From Staphylococcus petrasii (lineage in GTDB: Bacteria > Bacillota > Bacilli > Staphylococcales > Staphylococcaceae): a stretch of DNA of 50,383 bases. Of this stretch, positions 1-8,437 are shown piece after piece. Position numbers and translations under genes: made by a program. The stretch covers positions 1-50,383 of the forward strand of contig NZ_PPRC01000026.1 in assembly GCF_002902565.1 (NCBI RefSeq), given 5' to 3'. The notes beneath the pieces were generated by a model that saw only the letters and a list, made by a program, of their open reading frames with translations, was not told the origin of the DNA and ran no database searches. Each line of letters opens with the position of its first letter. The first letter of the stretch is position 1.

Positions 1-35
1 GTATTTATTTGTCTTTAAAGTAATAAGAATTGGTA

Positions 36-156
36 AGACTGTCAGAAAACCCTTTTCAATCGAGGAAACGAAATACGTAACGACGGGAGTTTACTATGCG
101 TAAATGAGCTAGTTACGTATAAGTTGACGAAGAGTGAAAGAGTTTGTCTACAGTCT
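36..156 (+). ncRNA. Candidate structured leader RNA upstream of htrA-like/ktrD
   Basis: The sequence folds by eye into a closed multi-branch structure. AGACTGT (36-42) pairs perfectly with ACAGTCT (150-156). Inside lie a weak hairpin (53-57 with 62-66, G-U rich), a strong stem ATACGTAAC/GTTACGTAT (73-81 with 112-120) capped by TTTAC/GTAAA (90-94 with 100-104), and a hairpin 125-130 with 143-148. It ends about 50 bases before the htrA-like start codon, a riboswitch-like layout. I do not recognise the class; GTTGACGA at 123-130 recalls glmS ribozymes, but the rest of that motif is missing. It could instead be a small RNA or part of an upstream gene's 3' region, since the window begins here. Confidence 0.4.
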
Positions 157-207
157 AAAATGATACATATTTATAGGTAGTGATTATAAAGTTAGGAGTG
201 GACAGCT

Positions 208-2094
208 TTGGATAATGATAAAAAGCACGTCATACCACGCGATAAATATCGTCGTAAGCGTCATGAATATTTTCATAATGAAGAACGTGAAGAAAGAATT
301 GCGCGTGAGAAAGAACAACGTGAACGTTTAGCTGAGAAAGAGCAACAATTAGTAAAGGTAAATGAAGAACGTGTTCGTGATAATTTAAGAAAAGCTAGAA
401 TTGAAAAATTAACTCAAGAAGAAATACAACAGCAACAACATGAAGCGAAATTAAGAGCTAATAATAATAACTCTTCTAGCAAAGAAGAAAATAAAGATCA
501 TAATTTGACATTGCCTGAAGAACAGCGTTTAAAAGAAGAAAACAATCATTCTACAGACAGTGAACAATTAAAACGTCATTCAAACAAAGAAAAAGAATCA
601 CAGCCTACATATAGTAGATTAGAAAAAAATAAAGAAAAAGATAAACAAACTACTGACAATAAAGATAAAACTAAAAAACAAAAAATTGAAACAGTCTATG
701 ATAATCAAACGAATGACTTAGATAGTAAGCGTGAACCACATAGTTCAGTAAATAACACAACATCAACAGAGAAACCACACAAAAACGTGAAGAAAAACAA
801 CAATGAAAATAAATATGATGCAAAAGACAATCACAAAAAAACATCTACTCAAAAAGTAGAAGAAGATAAAGAATTAAAAGCTCAAGAAAAATCAAGAAAT
901 GAAAGTAATACTAAGAAGAACGTTGATTCTCAACAAGAAACGACAAAATCTAATAACGGCAACGAGACTATGGATAAAGTGAAAGCCTTTCTTCAACGTC
1001 ATTGGATTAAAATTGTTATTGCTATCATTATTCTATTATTAATTTTAATACTAAGTTCGATTTTCTCTCACTCAAAACATAATCAAAATATCAATCAAAG
1101 CGAAATTAACGATAAGAAGTATACCACAACTATGAAAATTGCTAATAACGCTGTTAAATCAGTCGTAACAGTCGAAAGTAACACACCTAAGAATACTTCA
1201 GTTCAAAAAACAAATATAAATTCAGATAATGAACTTGGCTCAGGTGTCGTCTACAAAACTGTAGACGACACTATTTTTATTTTAACTAATACACATATTA
1301 TAGATAAAAGCGACAATATTAAAATCACTTATGATGATAATAAGACTGCTCAAGCTAAGCTTGTAGGTAAAGACAAATGGTCTGATATAGCAGTGCTGAA
1401 AGTTAAATTAAAAGATAGCAATATTAAACCGTTTCATATTGGAAATTCTAATCATTTAGTAGTTGGGGAATCTATTTTAGCTATAGGGAATCCGTTAGGA
1501 AATGATTTTAAAAATACTGTGTCTAAAGGAATTATTTCGGGAATTAATCGTTTAGTACCAGTTGATTTTGATAAAGATAATAATAATGATGAACTCATTA
1601 AAGCTTTCCAAATTGATGCGCCTGTAAATCCTGGAAATTCTGGTGGGGCAATCATCGATAAAAATGGAGACTTAATTGGTGTAGTCTCTCTGAAAATAAA
1701 TATGCCAAGTATTGAAGGAATGGGCTTTGCAATACCTATTAATGAAGCACAATCTATAGCTAATGAATTGGAAAAACATGGAAAAATTGAATATCCAAAT
1801 ACTGGCATAGCCATTGAAAACGTAACAGAATTGAACAGTTATGAAAGAACAATCTATAAGATACCTAACGAAATTAACCAAGGTATTATAGTTAAAAAAT
1901 TAAAAGATGGTGGGTTAGGTGAAAAATCTGGTTTAAAAACTGGCGATGTCATTGTAGAATTAGATAGTAAAACGCTAAAAGATAATTTACAGTATAGACA
2001 AATTCTTTTTGAACACAGACAAGATTTAAAAACATTGTCCGCGAAAATTTTTAGAGATGGAAAATCTCAAGAGATAAAAATAAAATTAAAATAA
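208..2094 (+). CDS. HtrA-like membrane-anchored serine protease with PDZ domain
   Basis: Surface-facing protein quality-control protease of the HtrA/DegP family, 628 residues. Residues 1-264 are a highly charged Lys/Glu/Asn-rich region predicted to be cytoplasmic. A single membrane segment follows at about 267-288, then a trypsin-like domain with His363 (NTH), Asp393 (SDIAVLKV) and Ser478 (GNSGG), and a PDZ domain from about residue 545 to the end. The start is TTG, nine bases after AGGAG (194-198); no better ATG is present. Only 18 bases separate it from ktrD, so the two are probably cotranscribed. Staphylococci also carry a shorter HtrA; the long charged N-terminus identifies this as the larger HtrA-like form. 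Catalytic residues are all intact. Confidence 0.9.
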   Translation: MDNDKKHVIPRDKYRRKRHEYFHNEEREERIAREKEQRERLAEKEQQLVKVNEERVRDNLRKARIEKLTQEEIQQQQHEAKLRANNNNSSSKEENKDHNLTLPEEQRLKEENNHSTDSEQLKRHSNKEKESQPTYSRLEKNKEKDKQTTDNKDKTKKQKIETVYDNQTNDLDSKREPHSSVNNTTSTEKPHKNVKKNNNENKYDAKDNHKKTSTQKVEEDKELKAQEKSRNESNTKKNVDSQQETTKSNNGNETMDKVKAFLQRHWIKIVIAIIILLLILILSSIFSHSKHNQNINQSEINDKKYTTTMKIANNAVKSVVTVESNTPKNTSVQKTNINSDNELGSGVVYKTVDDTIFILTNTHIIDKSDNIKITYDDNKTAQAKLVGKDKWSDIAVLKVKLKDSNIKPFHIGNSNHLVVGESILAIGNPLGNDFKNTVSKGIISGINRLVPVDFDKDNNNDELIKAFQIDAPVNPGNSGGAIIDKNGDLIGVVSLKINMPSIEGMGFAIPINEAQSIANELEKHGKIEYPNTGIAIENVTELNSYERTIYKIPNEINQGIIVKKLKDGGLGEKSGLKTGDVIVELDSKTLKDNLQYRQILFEHRQDLKTLSAKIFRDGKSQEIKIKLK

Positions 2095-2112
2095 CGTTGA
2101 GGTGACAAGTTA

Positions 2113-3471
2113 ATGTCTATTTTCAGTAAGTTACTTAAAAAATCTAGTCCTCAACAAGGGATTGTTTTATATTATCTAATAGCCATAATTGTCGCTTTTT
2201 TATTATTAAATCTTCCTTTTGTGCATAAGCCAGGTGTGAATGTTTCACCAATTGATACTTTGTTTGTAGCCGTTTCTGGTATCAGTGTAACAGGATTAAC
2301 CCCGGTTAATATTGTTGATACATATTCTGCATTTGGGCAAATCATTATACTCATCATTCTAAATATCGGTGGTATTGGTGTAATGGCCATTGGTACAGTT
2401 TTATGGGTAGTGCTCGGTAAACATATTGGAATCCGAGAGCGTCAATTAATCATGCTAGATAATAACAAAGACACGATGAGTGGTACAGTGAAACTCATTT
2501 TAGAAATTATTAAAACGATTGTTACTATTGAATTTATAGGTGCATTATTATTAGCATTTTATTTCTATAGAGACAATCCAGATTTGAATAATGCGTTAAT
2601 GCAAGGATTATTTGTTTCTATATCTGCTACTACAAATGGTGGTCTAGACATAACAGGACAATCATTAATTCCATATGCAAATGATTATTTTGTTCAAACA
2701 ATAGTAATGTTTCTTATTATTCTAGGCTCTATTGGATTTCCCGTATTATTGGAAGTACGTGCTTATATTAGAAATAGAGTAAGTCATTTTAGATTTTCAT
2801 TATTTACTAAAATCACTACGACAACATATTTCTTTTTATTCACGTTTGGAGTATTAGCTATTTTAGCGTTAGAGCATAATAACGCATTTAAAGGATTAAG
2901 TTGGCATCAATCGTTGTTTTACGCTCTGTTTCAATCTGCTACAACACGAAGTGCTGGTTTACAGACCATTGATGTGACTCAATTAAGTGATGCCACGAAT
3001 GTAATCATGAGTATCTTGATGTTCATTGGATCTTCACCTAGTTCTGTAGGTGGGGGTATTCGTACCACAACATTTGCGATATTAATTCTATTTGTAATTA
3101 ACTTTAATAATAATTCTGAGAAAACATCAATTAAAGTATATAATAGAGAAATTCATGTGGTAGACATTCAAAGATCATTTGCTGTATTTACAATGGCTTC
3201 AATCCTTACATTTGTAAGTATGATTATTATTTTAGCCACTGAAAAAAATAATCTTAGTTTCCTACAAGTCTTCTTTGAAGTGATGTCTGCCTTTGGTACA
3301 TGTGGCTTGTCATTAGGGGTAACAGATAACATTAGTAGTATTACGAAAGTCGTTCTCATGATTTTAATGTTTATTGGTCGTGTAGGTTTAATATCATTTA
3401 TTATTATGATATCAGGCCGTAAAGAACCAGATAAATTTAGTTATCCTAAAGAACGTATTCAAATTGGTTAA
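2113..3471 (+). CDS. ktrD: Potassium uptake channel subunit, TrkH/KtrB family (KtrD-like)
   Basis: Membrane subunit of a Ktr-type K+ transporter, expected to be gated by a cytoplasmic KtrC/KtrA ring that is not encoded in this window. The 452-residue protein is strongly hydrophobic and has the four pore-loop repeats of the superfamily, each with the selectivity-filter glycine: VTGLT, TNGGL, RSAGL and TCGLS. Staphylococci have two such subunits, KtrB and KtrD; position next to the HtrA-like protease matches the KtrD locus of S. aureus, so the symbol rests partly on synteny. The RBS GAGGTGA lies about ten bases before the ATG. A hairpin terminator follows at 3481. Confidence 0.85.
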   Translation: MSIFSKLLKKSSPQQGIVLYYLIAIIVAFLLLNLPFVHKPGVNVSPIDTLFVAVSGISVTGLTPVNIVDTYSAFGQIIILIILNIGGIGVMAIGTVLWVVLGKHIGIRERQLIMLDNNKDTMSGTVKLILEIIKTIVTIEFIGALLLAFYFYRDNPDLNNALMQGLFVSISATTNGGLDITGQSLIPYANDYFVQTIVMFLIILGSIGFPVLLEVRAYIRNRVSHFRFSLFTKITTTTYFFLFTFGVLAILALEHNNAFKGLSWHQSLFYALFQSATTRSAGLQTIDVTQLSDATNVIMSILMFIGSSPSSVGGGIRTTTFAILILFVINFNNNSEKTSIKVYNREIHVVDIQRSFAVFTMASILTFVSMIIILATEKNNLSFLQVFFEVMSAFGTCGLSLGVTDNISSITKVVLMILMFIGRVGLISFIIMISGRKEPDKFSYPKERIQIG

Positions 3472-3480
3472 TTCGATTAA

Positions 3481-3534
3481 GACATTTTAAGTAAATTTAT
3501 TAATGAATTTGCTTGAAATGTCTTTTCCTTTTTT
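3481..3534 (+). terminator. Intrinsic terminator after ktrD
   Basis: A 17-base-pair stem (3481-3497 with 3506-3522, two G-U pairs) is followed by a T-rich run broken by CC. It closes the htrA-like/ktrD unit. Confidence 0.85.
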
Positions 3535-3602
3535 GAAAATATATCAATAACACTAAGATAACAATAAATGTTAAACTAGCCTTAAATAAGGGGTGTGTAA
3601 AC

Positions 3603-5114
3603 GTGGATAGAAATGAAAGTTTTAATATCGATATTTTAGCAACATCTGATATGCATAGTCATTTTATGAATGGAGATTTTGGATCTAATATTTATCGAGC
3701 AGGAACATATGTTAAAAATATTAGAGAACAAAACGATAATGTTATTTTATTAGATAGTGGGGGAAGTTTAGCTGGTTCGTTAGCTGCTCATTACTATGCG
3801 ATAGTTGCGCCTTATAAACGCCATCCCATGATTAAATTGATGAACGCAATGCAATATGATGCTAGTGGTATTAGTCCAGATGATTTTAAATTCGGGTTAT
3901 CATTCTTAACTAAGGCTGTTTCATTAGCACGTTTTCATTGGTTATCAGCCAATATAGAATATGCATTAACTAAAGAACCATATTTTTCAACACCTTATGT
4001 TATTAAAGAACTAAATAATGTAAGAATAGCTATTGTAGGCTTAACAGCTGAAGGTTTAATGAAAAATGAATACGCAGAAATGGAAAGAGACGTTAGTATT
4101 GAAAAATCATTACTTTCCGCAAAACGTTGGATTAGATATATACATGAAAAAGAACACCCAGACTTTTTAGTGGTGATTTATCATGGCGGGTTAGATAAAA
4201 TTAATAAAACCAATCCGCGTCACGGAGAAAGTTCGCACGAAGCGGAAAAATTGATGAAAGAAATAGGTGTCATTGATTTGCTGATTACAGCACATCAACA
4301 TCAAACTTTTATTGGTAATGATTATGAAACGACCTATATTCAAGCAGGACAAAACGCACAAGATTTAGTTCATGTGAAAATAAAATTTAAAAAACGTACG
4401 AATACATTTGAAAAAGAAGCGGTTCAATCTGAAATAATTGATTTGAGTAACTATCCAGAAGATGAAGAGTTATTAGATATAACTCACTATGATCGTAAAG
4501 CGATAGAATATTGGTCTAAAGAAATTGTGTCAGAAAATGATTTGAAGATGCAGGTTAACGGGTTAGAAGATTTATTAAGTAAAAGCCATCCATTTACACA
4601 ACTGCTGCATGACAGTATTAAACTAGCTTATGATAACGACATTACTTGTGTTAACGTACCTAAAAATGGCGAGCAAGGATTTAAGGATGTGATTACAAAC
4701 AAAGATATTTATAATGCTTATCCTCATCCTGATAAAGCTATGGAATTAACATTGAAAGGAAGTCAAATCAAAGACATCATTGAATATACGTATTCTTATA
4801 TTCAATTTGAACAACATCAACTCAGTATGACAATTGTAGATGAAACGCTATGTACTTTATGGCAAGGTTTCCGCTATGAAGTAGATATGACTGCCTTACC
4901 ATTTCATCGCGTGACTTTAAAAGATATTGTGTTAGACAAATCATATCGTGTAACGATGACGGATTATACTTATAGAAATTACAAGCACTTGTTAGAGGAT
5001 GCTAAAGTTCATCACAGTTCATTTGAACATTCTATGAGTACGCTTATTACTGAAAAATTGAAAGATCCTGATTATAAGTTAAACGTCATTGATAATTTTC
5101 AAGTTAAAAGTTAA
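3603..5114 (+). CDS. Cytosolic 5'-nucleotidase/UshA-type metallophosphoesterase
   Basis: Two-domain metallophosphoesterase of the UshA/YfkN family, 503 residues. The N-terminal calcineurin-like domain carries SDMHSHF near residue 15, LLDSGG near 49, YHGGLD near 195 and TAHQHQ near 225, all metal-binding motifs. The C-terminal half resembles the 5'-nucleotidase substrate-binding domain. There is no signal peptide, unlike secreted AdsA or UshA, so it should act in the cytoplasm on nucleotides or related phosphates; the substrate cannot be read from sequence. The start is GTG after GGGGTG. It is a single-gene unit between terminators. Confidence 0.8.
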   Translation: MDRNESFNIDILATSDMHSHFMNGDFGSNIYRAGTYVKNIREQNDNVILLDSGGSLAGSLAAHYYAIVAPYKRHPMIKLMNAMQYDASGISPDDFKFGLSFLTKAVSLARFHWLSANIEYALTKEPYFSTPYVIKELNNVRIAIVGLTAEGLMKNEYAEMERDVSIEKSLLSAKRWIRYIHEKEHPDFLVVIYHGGLDKINKTNPRHGESSHEAEKLMKEIGVIDLLITAHQHQTFIGNDYETTYIQAGQNAQDLVHVKIKFKKRTNTFEKEAVQSEIIDLSNYPEDEELLDITHYDRKAIEYWSKEIVSENDLKMQVNGLEDLLSKSHPFTQLLHDSIKLAYDNDITCVNVPKNGEQGFKDVITNKDIYNAYPHPDKAMELTLKGSQIKDIIEYTYSYIQFEQHQLSMTIVDETLCTLWQGFRYEVDMTALPFHRVTLKDIVLDKSYRVTMTDYTYRNYKHLLEDAKVHHSSFEHSMSTLITEKLKDPDYKLNVIDNFQVKS

Positions 5115-5171
5115 AGGTTAAATTTAAGCCTTACACTTATATAAACGAAGTAGAAAACTAAATTACTTCAC

Positions 5172-5215
5172 AAAAAAACTTTTCTTAGTTGATTTAAACT
5201 AAGAAAAGTTTTTTT
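5172..5215. terminator. Bidirectional terminator between convergent genes
   Basis: A near-perfect inverted repeat (AAAAAAACTTTTCTTAGTT and its complement around a short loop) has A and T runs on both sides. It can stop the nucleotidase transcript (+) and the membrane-protein transcript (-), whose stop codon it overlaps. Confidence 0.9.
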
Positions 5216-5816
5216 ATCCGTGAAATATTAACAATAATATAATCGCAACAATTTGGCCAAGTGATGTAGTTACAATTCGACGAGTATATTGATAACTTAT
5301 TGATAATACGATTTGTGCAACAAAAATGAATGCTACAATCCACCATTTATCAAGATATATGAACAGTGAACTTGAACATAAAGCTGGAATAAGGATGACT
5401 ACCCAAGTAGGTAGTTTGAAATTGCTTAATTCTTTTTGTAACACAGTTCTCATATATAGCTCATGGCATGGAATAACAAAAATTAATGTCACTAGCATTT
5501 GCCATTTAAAATAAACACCTGTTCTACTTAATTCTTTAATAAGTTCAGGATAAGATATTTGTGATGACAATAATGAGAAAATTAATTGTATAACGATTAA
5601 AACAATACTTGTCAAAATACCTACGCCAATCGATGTTAACAAGCGTTTCGAACTGATATCTCTTTGATAAAAAACGTAACTAATTCCTGCTATTAACATG
5701 ATTCCAGTATATAAATACCAGTATTCTTGGTGTTCACCCCACATAATAAATAAGATAAGGTGAAAAACAATAAAACTTGCAATAAACCAAATCAATGCTT
5801 TTGATATATTTTTCAT
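5214..5816 (-). CDS. CPBP/CAAX-protease-like membrane protein with degenerate active site
   Basis: A 200-residue protein with about six to seven hydrophobic segments. It resembles the CPBP (Abi/CAAX protease) family: CHELYMRT near residue 118 aligns with the family motif EExxxR, but the first glutamate is histidine. The expected FxxxH motif appears as FIYLD with no histidine. I infer a catalytically impaired or diverged member, possibly a non-enzymatic membrane protein. It is followed on the same strand by the shared terminator and preceded by the DUF2187 gene 15 bases upstream, so the two may form one transcript. Family assignment is moderate. Confidence 0.55.
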   Translation of the reverse strand: MKNISKALIWFIASFIVFHLILFIMWGEHQEYWYLYTGIMLIAGISYVFYQRDISSKRLLTSIGVGILTSIVLIVIQLIFSLLSSQISYPELIKELSRTGVYFKWQMLVTLIFVIPCHELYMRTVLQKELSNFKLPTWVVILIPALCSSSLFIYLDKWWIVAFIFVAQIVLSISYQYTRRIVTTSLGQIVAIILLLIFHG

Positions 5817-5831
5817 TTACTATTAACCTTC

Positions 5832-6008
5832 TTATTCAACGATTTTATATCGTTTGTGATTAATAACTGTTTTTTCTGGTAAGTCTAGTTCATTGAAGTT
5901 ATCCATTATAGTTAAGTCAACAATTACTGAATTATCATTAATTTTTTCAACACGGCCTCTTAAACCGTCATAAAATTCTACGATATTTCCTACTTCTGCA
6001 ACAGTCAT
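5832..6008 (-). CDS. DUF2187 (YkvS-like) small protein
   Basis: A 58-residue protein beginning MTVAEVGNIVEFYDGLRG. The pattern of short beta-strands with a KxGD-like start and a YKIV end matches the DUF2187/YkvS family of Firmicutes, predicted KOW/SH3-like folds of unknown function. A strong RBS, GAGGAGG, precedes the ATG. The gene lies 15 bases upstream of the CPBP-like gene on the same strand and diverges from lplA. Confidence 0.8.
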   Translation of the reverse strand: MTVAEVGNIVEFYDGLRGRVEKINDNSVIVDLTIMDNFNELDLPEKTVINHKRYKIVE

Positions 6009-6208
6009 TTCGAGTCCTCCTCAAATCATAGCTAGGCTATATTGTACTAAAATTTAGCCTACAAATAAACAAATATATACTAAAAATAGAAAATAATAAT
6101 TGAATTGAAAAATTAATGTCATATTTGAGTAAATAATTGGCAATAATTTTTTATTTGAGGCATAACTAATATAAGGGCATATAAGAGAAATATTAAGGAG
6201 AGATATAT

Positions 6209-7198
6209 ATGAAATTTGTAAGTAATAATAATATTACCGATCCTACAATAAATCTTGCCATGGAAGAGTATGTATTAAAACATCTACCTGTTGATGATAG
6301 TTACTTTTTATTTTACGTGAATGAGCCTTCAATTATTGTTGGTAAAAACCAAAACACTATTGAAGAAGTTAATAAACAATATGTAGACGAACATAACATT
6401 CATGTAGTGAGACGTATTTCTGGAGGCGGCGCAGTATATCATGATCAAGGTAATTTAAACTTTAGTTTTATTACGGATGATGATGGCAATAGTTTCCATA
6501 ATTTCCAAAAATTTACAGAACCTATCGTGCAAGCTTTACAATCTATGGGCGTAAATGCAGAAATGACAGGACGAAATGATATTCAAGTAGGGCAAGCTAA
6601 AATTTCAGGAAACGCAATGGTTAAAGTGAAAGAAAGAATGTTTAGCCATGGTACATTGATGTTGAATAGTGACTTAGGAGAAGTTCAAAATGCTTTAAAA
6701 GTAAATCCTAAAAAAATTCAATCAAAAGGTGTGAAATCTGTACGTAAACGTGTTGCTAATATTGATGAATTTTTAGAACAATCTATTTCTATCGACGAGT
6801 TTAAACAAATTATTTTAAAAACAATATTTGGTGAACATGAAGTTGAAGAATACAAACTTACAGATGAAGATTGGAAAAATATTGAACAACTAAGTAATGA
6901 AAAATACCGTACTTGGGATTGGAATTTTGGTAGAAATCCAAAATATAATTTCGAACGTGATGAAAAATTTGAAAAAGGTTTTGTGCAAATCAAATTTGAC
7001 GTTAAACAAGGTAAAATAGAGCACGCAAAAATCTTCGGGGATTTCTTCGGTGAGGGAAATGTGACTGAACTAGAAGAAGCGCTAATTGGTGTATTACACG
7101 ACTACACACACATTAAAGAAGCTATGGCTGACTTTGATTTCTATCATTACTTCGGTGATATTGAAAAAGATGAAATTATAAAATTAATGTCTTATTAA
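6209..7198 (+). CDS. lplA1: Lipoate-protein ligase A
   Basis: Activates lipoate with ATP and transfers it to the H protein or 2-oxoacid dehydrogenase E2 subunits. The 329-residue protein carries the family signature RRISGGGAVYHDQGNLNFSF near residues 71-90 and the lysine-containing segment GQAKISGNA near 133, followed by the C-terminal accessory domain. Length and motif match LplA1 of S. aureus. The RBS AAGGAGAG lies nine bases before the ATG. It is a monocistronic unit with its own terminator. Confidence 0.9.
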   Translation: MKFVSNNNITDPTINLAMEEYVLKHLPVDDSYFLFYVNEPSIIVGKNQNTIEEVNKQYVDEHNIHVVRRISGGGAVYHDQGNLNFSFITDDDGNSFHNFQKFTEPIVQALQSMGVNAEMTGRNDIQVGQAKISGNAMVKVKERMFSHGTLMLNSDLGEVQNALKVNPKKIQSKGVKSVRKRVANIDEFLEQSISIDEFKQIILKTIFGEHEVEEYKLTDEDWKNIEQLSNEKYRTWDWNFGRNPKYNFERDEKFEKGFVQIKFDVKQGKIEHAKIFGDFFGEGNVTELEEALIGVLHDYTHIKEAMADFDFYHYFGDIEKDEIIKLMSY

Positions 7199-7216
7199 TT
7201 TATTAAAAAGAGAGAA

Positions 7217-7255
7217 GCGGTTAACAGAAAATAATATCTGTTAGCCGCTTTTCTT
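7217..7255 (+). terminator. Terminator after lplA1
   Basis: GCGGTTAACAGA pairs with TCTGTTAGCCGC (one G-U) around an eight-base loop, followed by TTTTCTTTTTAT. Confidence 0.9.
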
Positions 7256-7260
7256 TTTAT

Positions 7261-7320
7261 GTGGACAACAAAGTGGACAACGTTACAACATTTCGTACAG
7301 ATATTGTCCACTTGTTGACC
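7261..7320. repeat. Integrase arm-site-like repeats beside tRNA-Ser
   Basis: Two direct copies of GTGGACAAC (7261-7269, 7273-7281) are followed by an inverted copy TTGTCCAC (7304-7311) and a degenerate one in GTTGACC (7314-7320). Short repeats of this type are typical of arm-binding sites of tyrosine integrases near tRNA attachment sites. The sequence lies about 145 bases downstream of the tRNA-Ser 3' end, where an integrated element would sit. No integrase gene or duplicated tRNA end is present, so I read it as a scar of an excised or decayed element. Confidence 0.35.
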
Positions 7321-7427
7321 AAAAACTTACAGAATTTAAAATATAGCGAGTAAGCCAAATTTATTTCATAAATTCAAATTGCCTCAAAACCCCGTCAATA
7401 CAGGCTTTTGCGAGAGGTAATAAAACA

Positions 7428-7456
7428 TAAAAAAACCACCGAATATTCGGTGGTTT
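7428..7456 (-). terminator. Terminator of the tRNA operon
   Basis: The perfect palindrome ACCACCGAATATTCGGTGGT is followed, reading the minus strand, by a T run. It lies just after the tRNA-Ser 3' end. Confidence 0.9.
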
Positions 7457-7464
7457 TAACATGA

Positions 7465-7553
7465 CGGAAACGGAGGGATTCGAACCCTCGCGCCGCTCTC
7501 GCGACCTACACCCTTAGCAGGGGCGCCTCTTCAGCCAACTTGAGTACGTTTCC
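7465..7553 (-). tRNA. tRNA-Ser (anticodon GCU)
   Basis: Read on the minus strand the acceptor stem GGAAACG pairs with CGTTTCC, with discriminator G. The anticodon loop CTGCTAA gives GCU. A long variable arm (GTCGCGAGAGC region) and the T loop GGTTCGAATCC are typical of tRNA-Ser. The 3' CCA is not encoded. Confidence 0.95.
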
Positions 7554-7556
7554 ATA

Positions 7557-7631
7557 TGGCTCCGCAGGTAGGATTCGAACCTACGACCGATCGGTTAACA
7601 GCCGATAGCTCTACCACTGAGCTACTGCGGA
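7557..7631 (-). tRNA. tRNA-Asn (anticodon GUU)
   Basis: The minus strand reads TCCGCAG...CTGCGGA as acceptor stem, CTGTTAA in the anticodon loop (GUU), and GGTTCGAATCC in the T arm. CCA is encoded at the 3' end (7557-7559). It is the first gene of a two-tRNA transcript with tRNA-Ser. Confidence 0.96.
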
Positions 7632-7674
7632 ATAATTAAATTTTTAAGTCATCTCTCTAATGAGCACAAATATT

Positions 7675-7702
7675 ATTATATCAATAAACTTAAAATATGC
7701 AA
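7675..7702 (-). promoter_or_regulatory. Promoter of the tRNA-Asn/tRNA-Ser unit
   Basis: On the minus strand TTGCAT (-35) is spaced 16 bases from TATAAT (-10), ending about 44 bases upstream of tRNA-Asn. Confidence 0.7.
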
Positions 7703-7713
7703 GGGATAATCTT

Positions 7714-7762
7714 AAAAAAATATACGGAACATTTACACTATATTAATATAAACGTCCCGTAT
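7714..7762 (-). terminator. Terminator of comK
   Basis: Minus-strand stem ATACGGGACGTTTA/TAAATGTTCCGTAT, with two G-U pairs, is followed by a run of seven T. It separates comK from the tRNA promoter. Confidence 0.9.
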
Positions 7763-7783
7763 AATTTAATATTAAACGTAAAA

Positions 7784-8368
7784 CTATTTATCTTGTAATA
7801 ATGAATAATGTGAAAGAGCTTCAAAAATGTTGAGGGTAGTTTTTTCGTAGTCAATTGGCATTTCTGGATTGTTAGATTTCATGCGGGAATGTTTATCAAC
7901 CATGTAGTAGTAAAAAATTGCGTTGGTATATTGGTGCCATAAACTGTGGAATGAAACATTTAAAGTGAGGGTTTCTTGATTAGCGAAGATAATTTTGCTG
8001 CGACGATTTTTAAGAGGTTTGATATCTGAGATGTAATGCATATTAATCCATATGTTTTCTTCTAAACGATCTGAATGAGTAGGAAAGAAATAGGTTGGAA
8101 ATAAAGGAGTTAATAAAATAGGGGGCTTGCTTGTGATGCCTGCAATGCGTTGCGTTTCTGCTTTCTTGCTTAAATAATTATTACCATAAAATTTGCAAGA
8201 GCGTTCAATAATCTTTTGCGTTTTGAAAGGACTAATTTCTTTGGTAGTGTCAAACTTCATTATTTCAGTACCTTGAGGTTGCTCATACTCATTGAAAATA
8301 GGTTTGATTACCATATCACCTTTCCGGATGACATAAACAGTATTGTTGAGTTCTTCAGTCTTATTCAT
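7784..8368 (-). CDS. comK: Competence transcription factor ComK
   Basis: DNA-binding master regulator that switches on DNA-uptake genes in Firmicutes. The 194-residue product from MNKTEEL has the ComK hallmarks: an N-terminal beta-rich part with VIKPIF near residue 20, a central KIIERSCKFYG near 50, PPILLTPLFPTYFFPTHSD near 80-98, and LNVSFHSLWHQYTNA near 132. I chose the ATG at 8368, preceded by AAGGAG, over an upstream start. The frame is intact and full length, about the size of S. aureus ComK1. It has its own promoter and terminator, with a 5' UTR of about 60 bases. Confidence 0.92.
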   Translation of the reverse strand: MNKTEELNNTVYVIRKGDMVIKPIFNEYEQPQGTEIMKFDTTKEISPFKTQKIIERSCKFYGNNYLSKKAETQRIAGITSKPPILLTPLFPTYFFPTHSDRLEENIWINMHYISDIKPLKNRRSKIIFANQETLTLNVSFHSLWHQYTNAIFYYYMVDKHSRMKSNNPEMPIDYEKTTLNIFEALSHYSLLQDK

Positions 8369-8437
8369 AGAAAAACTCCTTTTTATTAAATTTACTATTA
8401 AAAGCCACAATTGAGTGTCAATTAATAATATAAAATT

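Noticed and set aside
121..150. glmS ribozyme near the left edge
   Set aside because: Only GTTGACGA resembles it; the cleavage site, pseudoknots and the glmS gene are absent.
1452..1881. Open frames on the minus strand inside the htrA-like gene
   Set aside because: They lack ribosome binding sites and lie wholly within an intact conserved gene on the other strand.
7261..7356. Short frame VDNKVDN... as a gene
   Set aside because: No start signal and it begins right after a terminator; kept only as a possible relic of an integrase end.
7784..8410. comK as a pseudogene or split gene
   Set aside because: The frame is full length with promoter, ribosome binding site and terminator.
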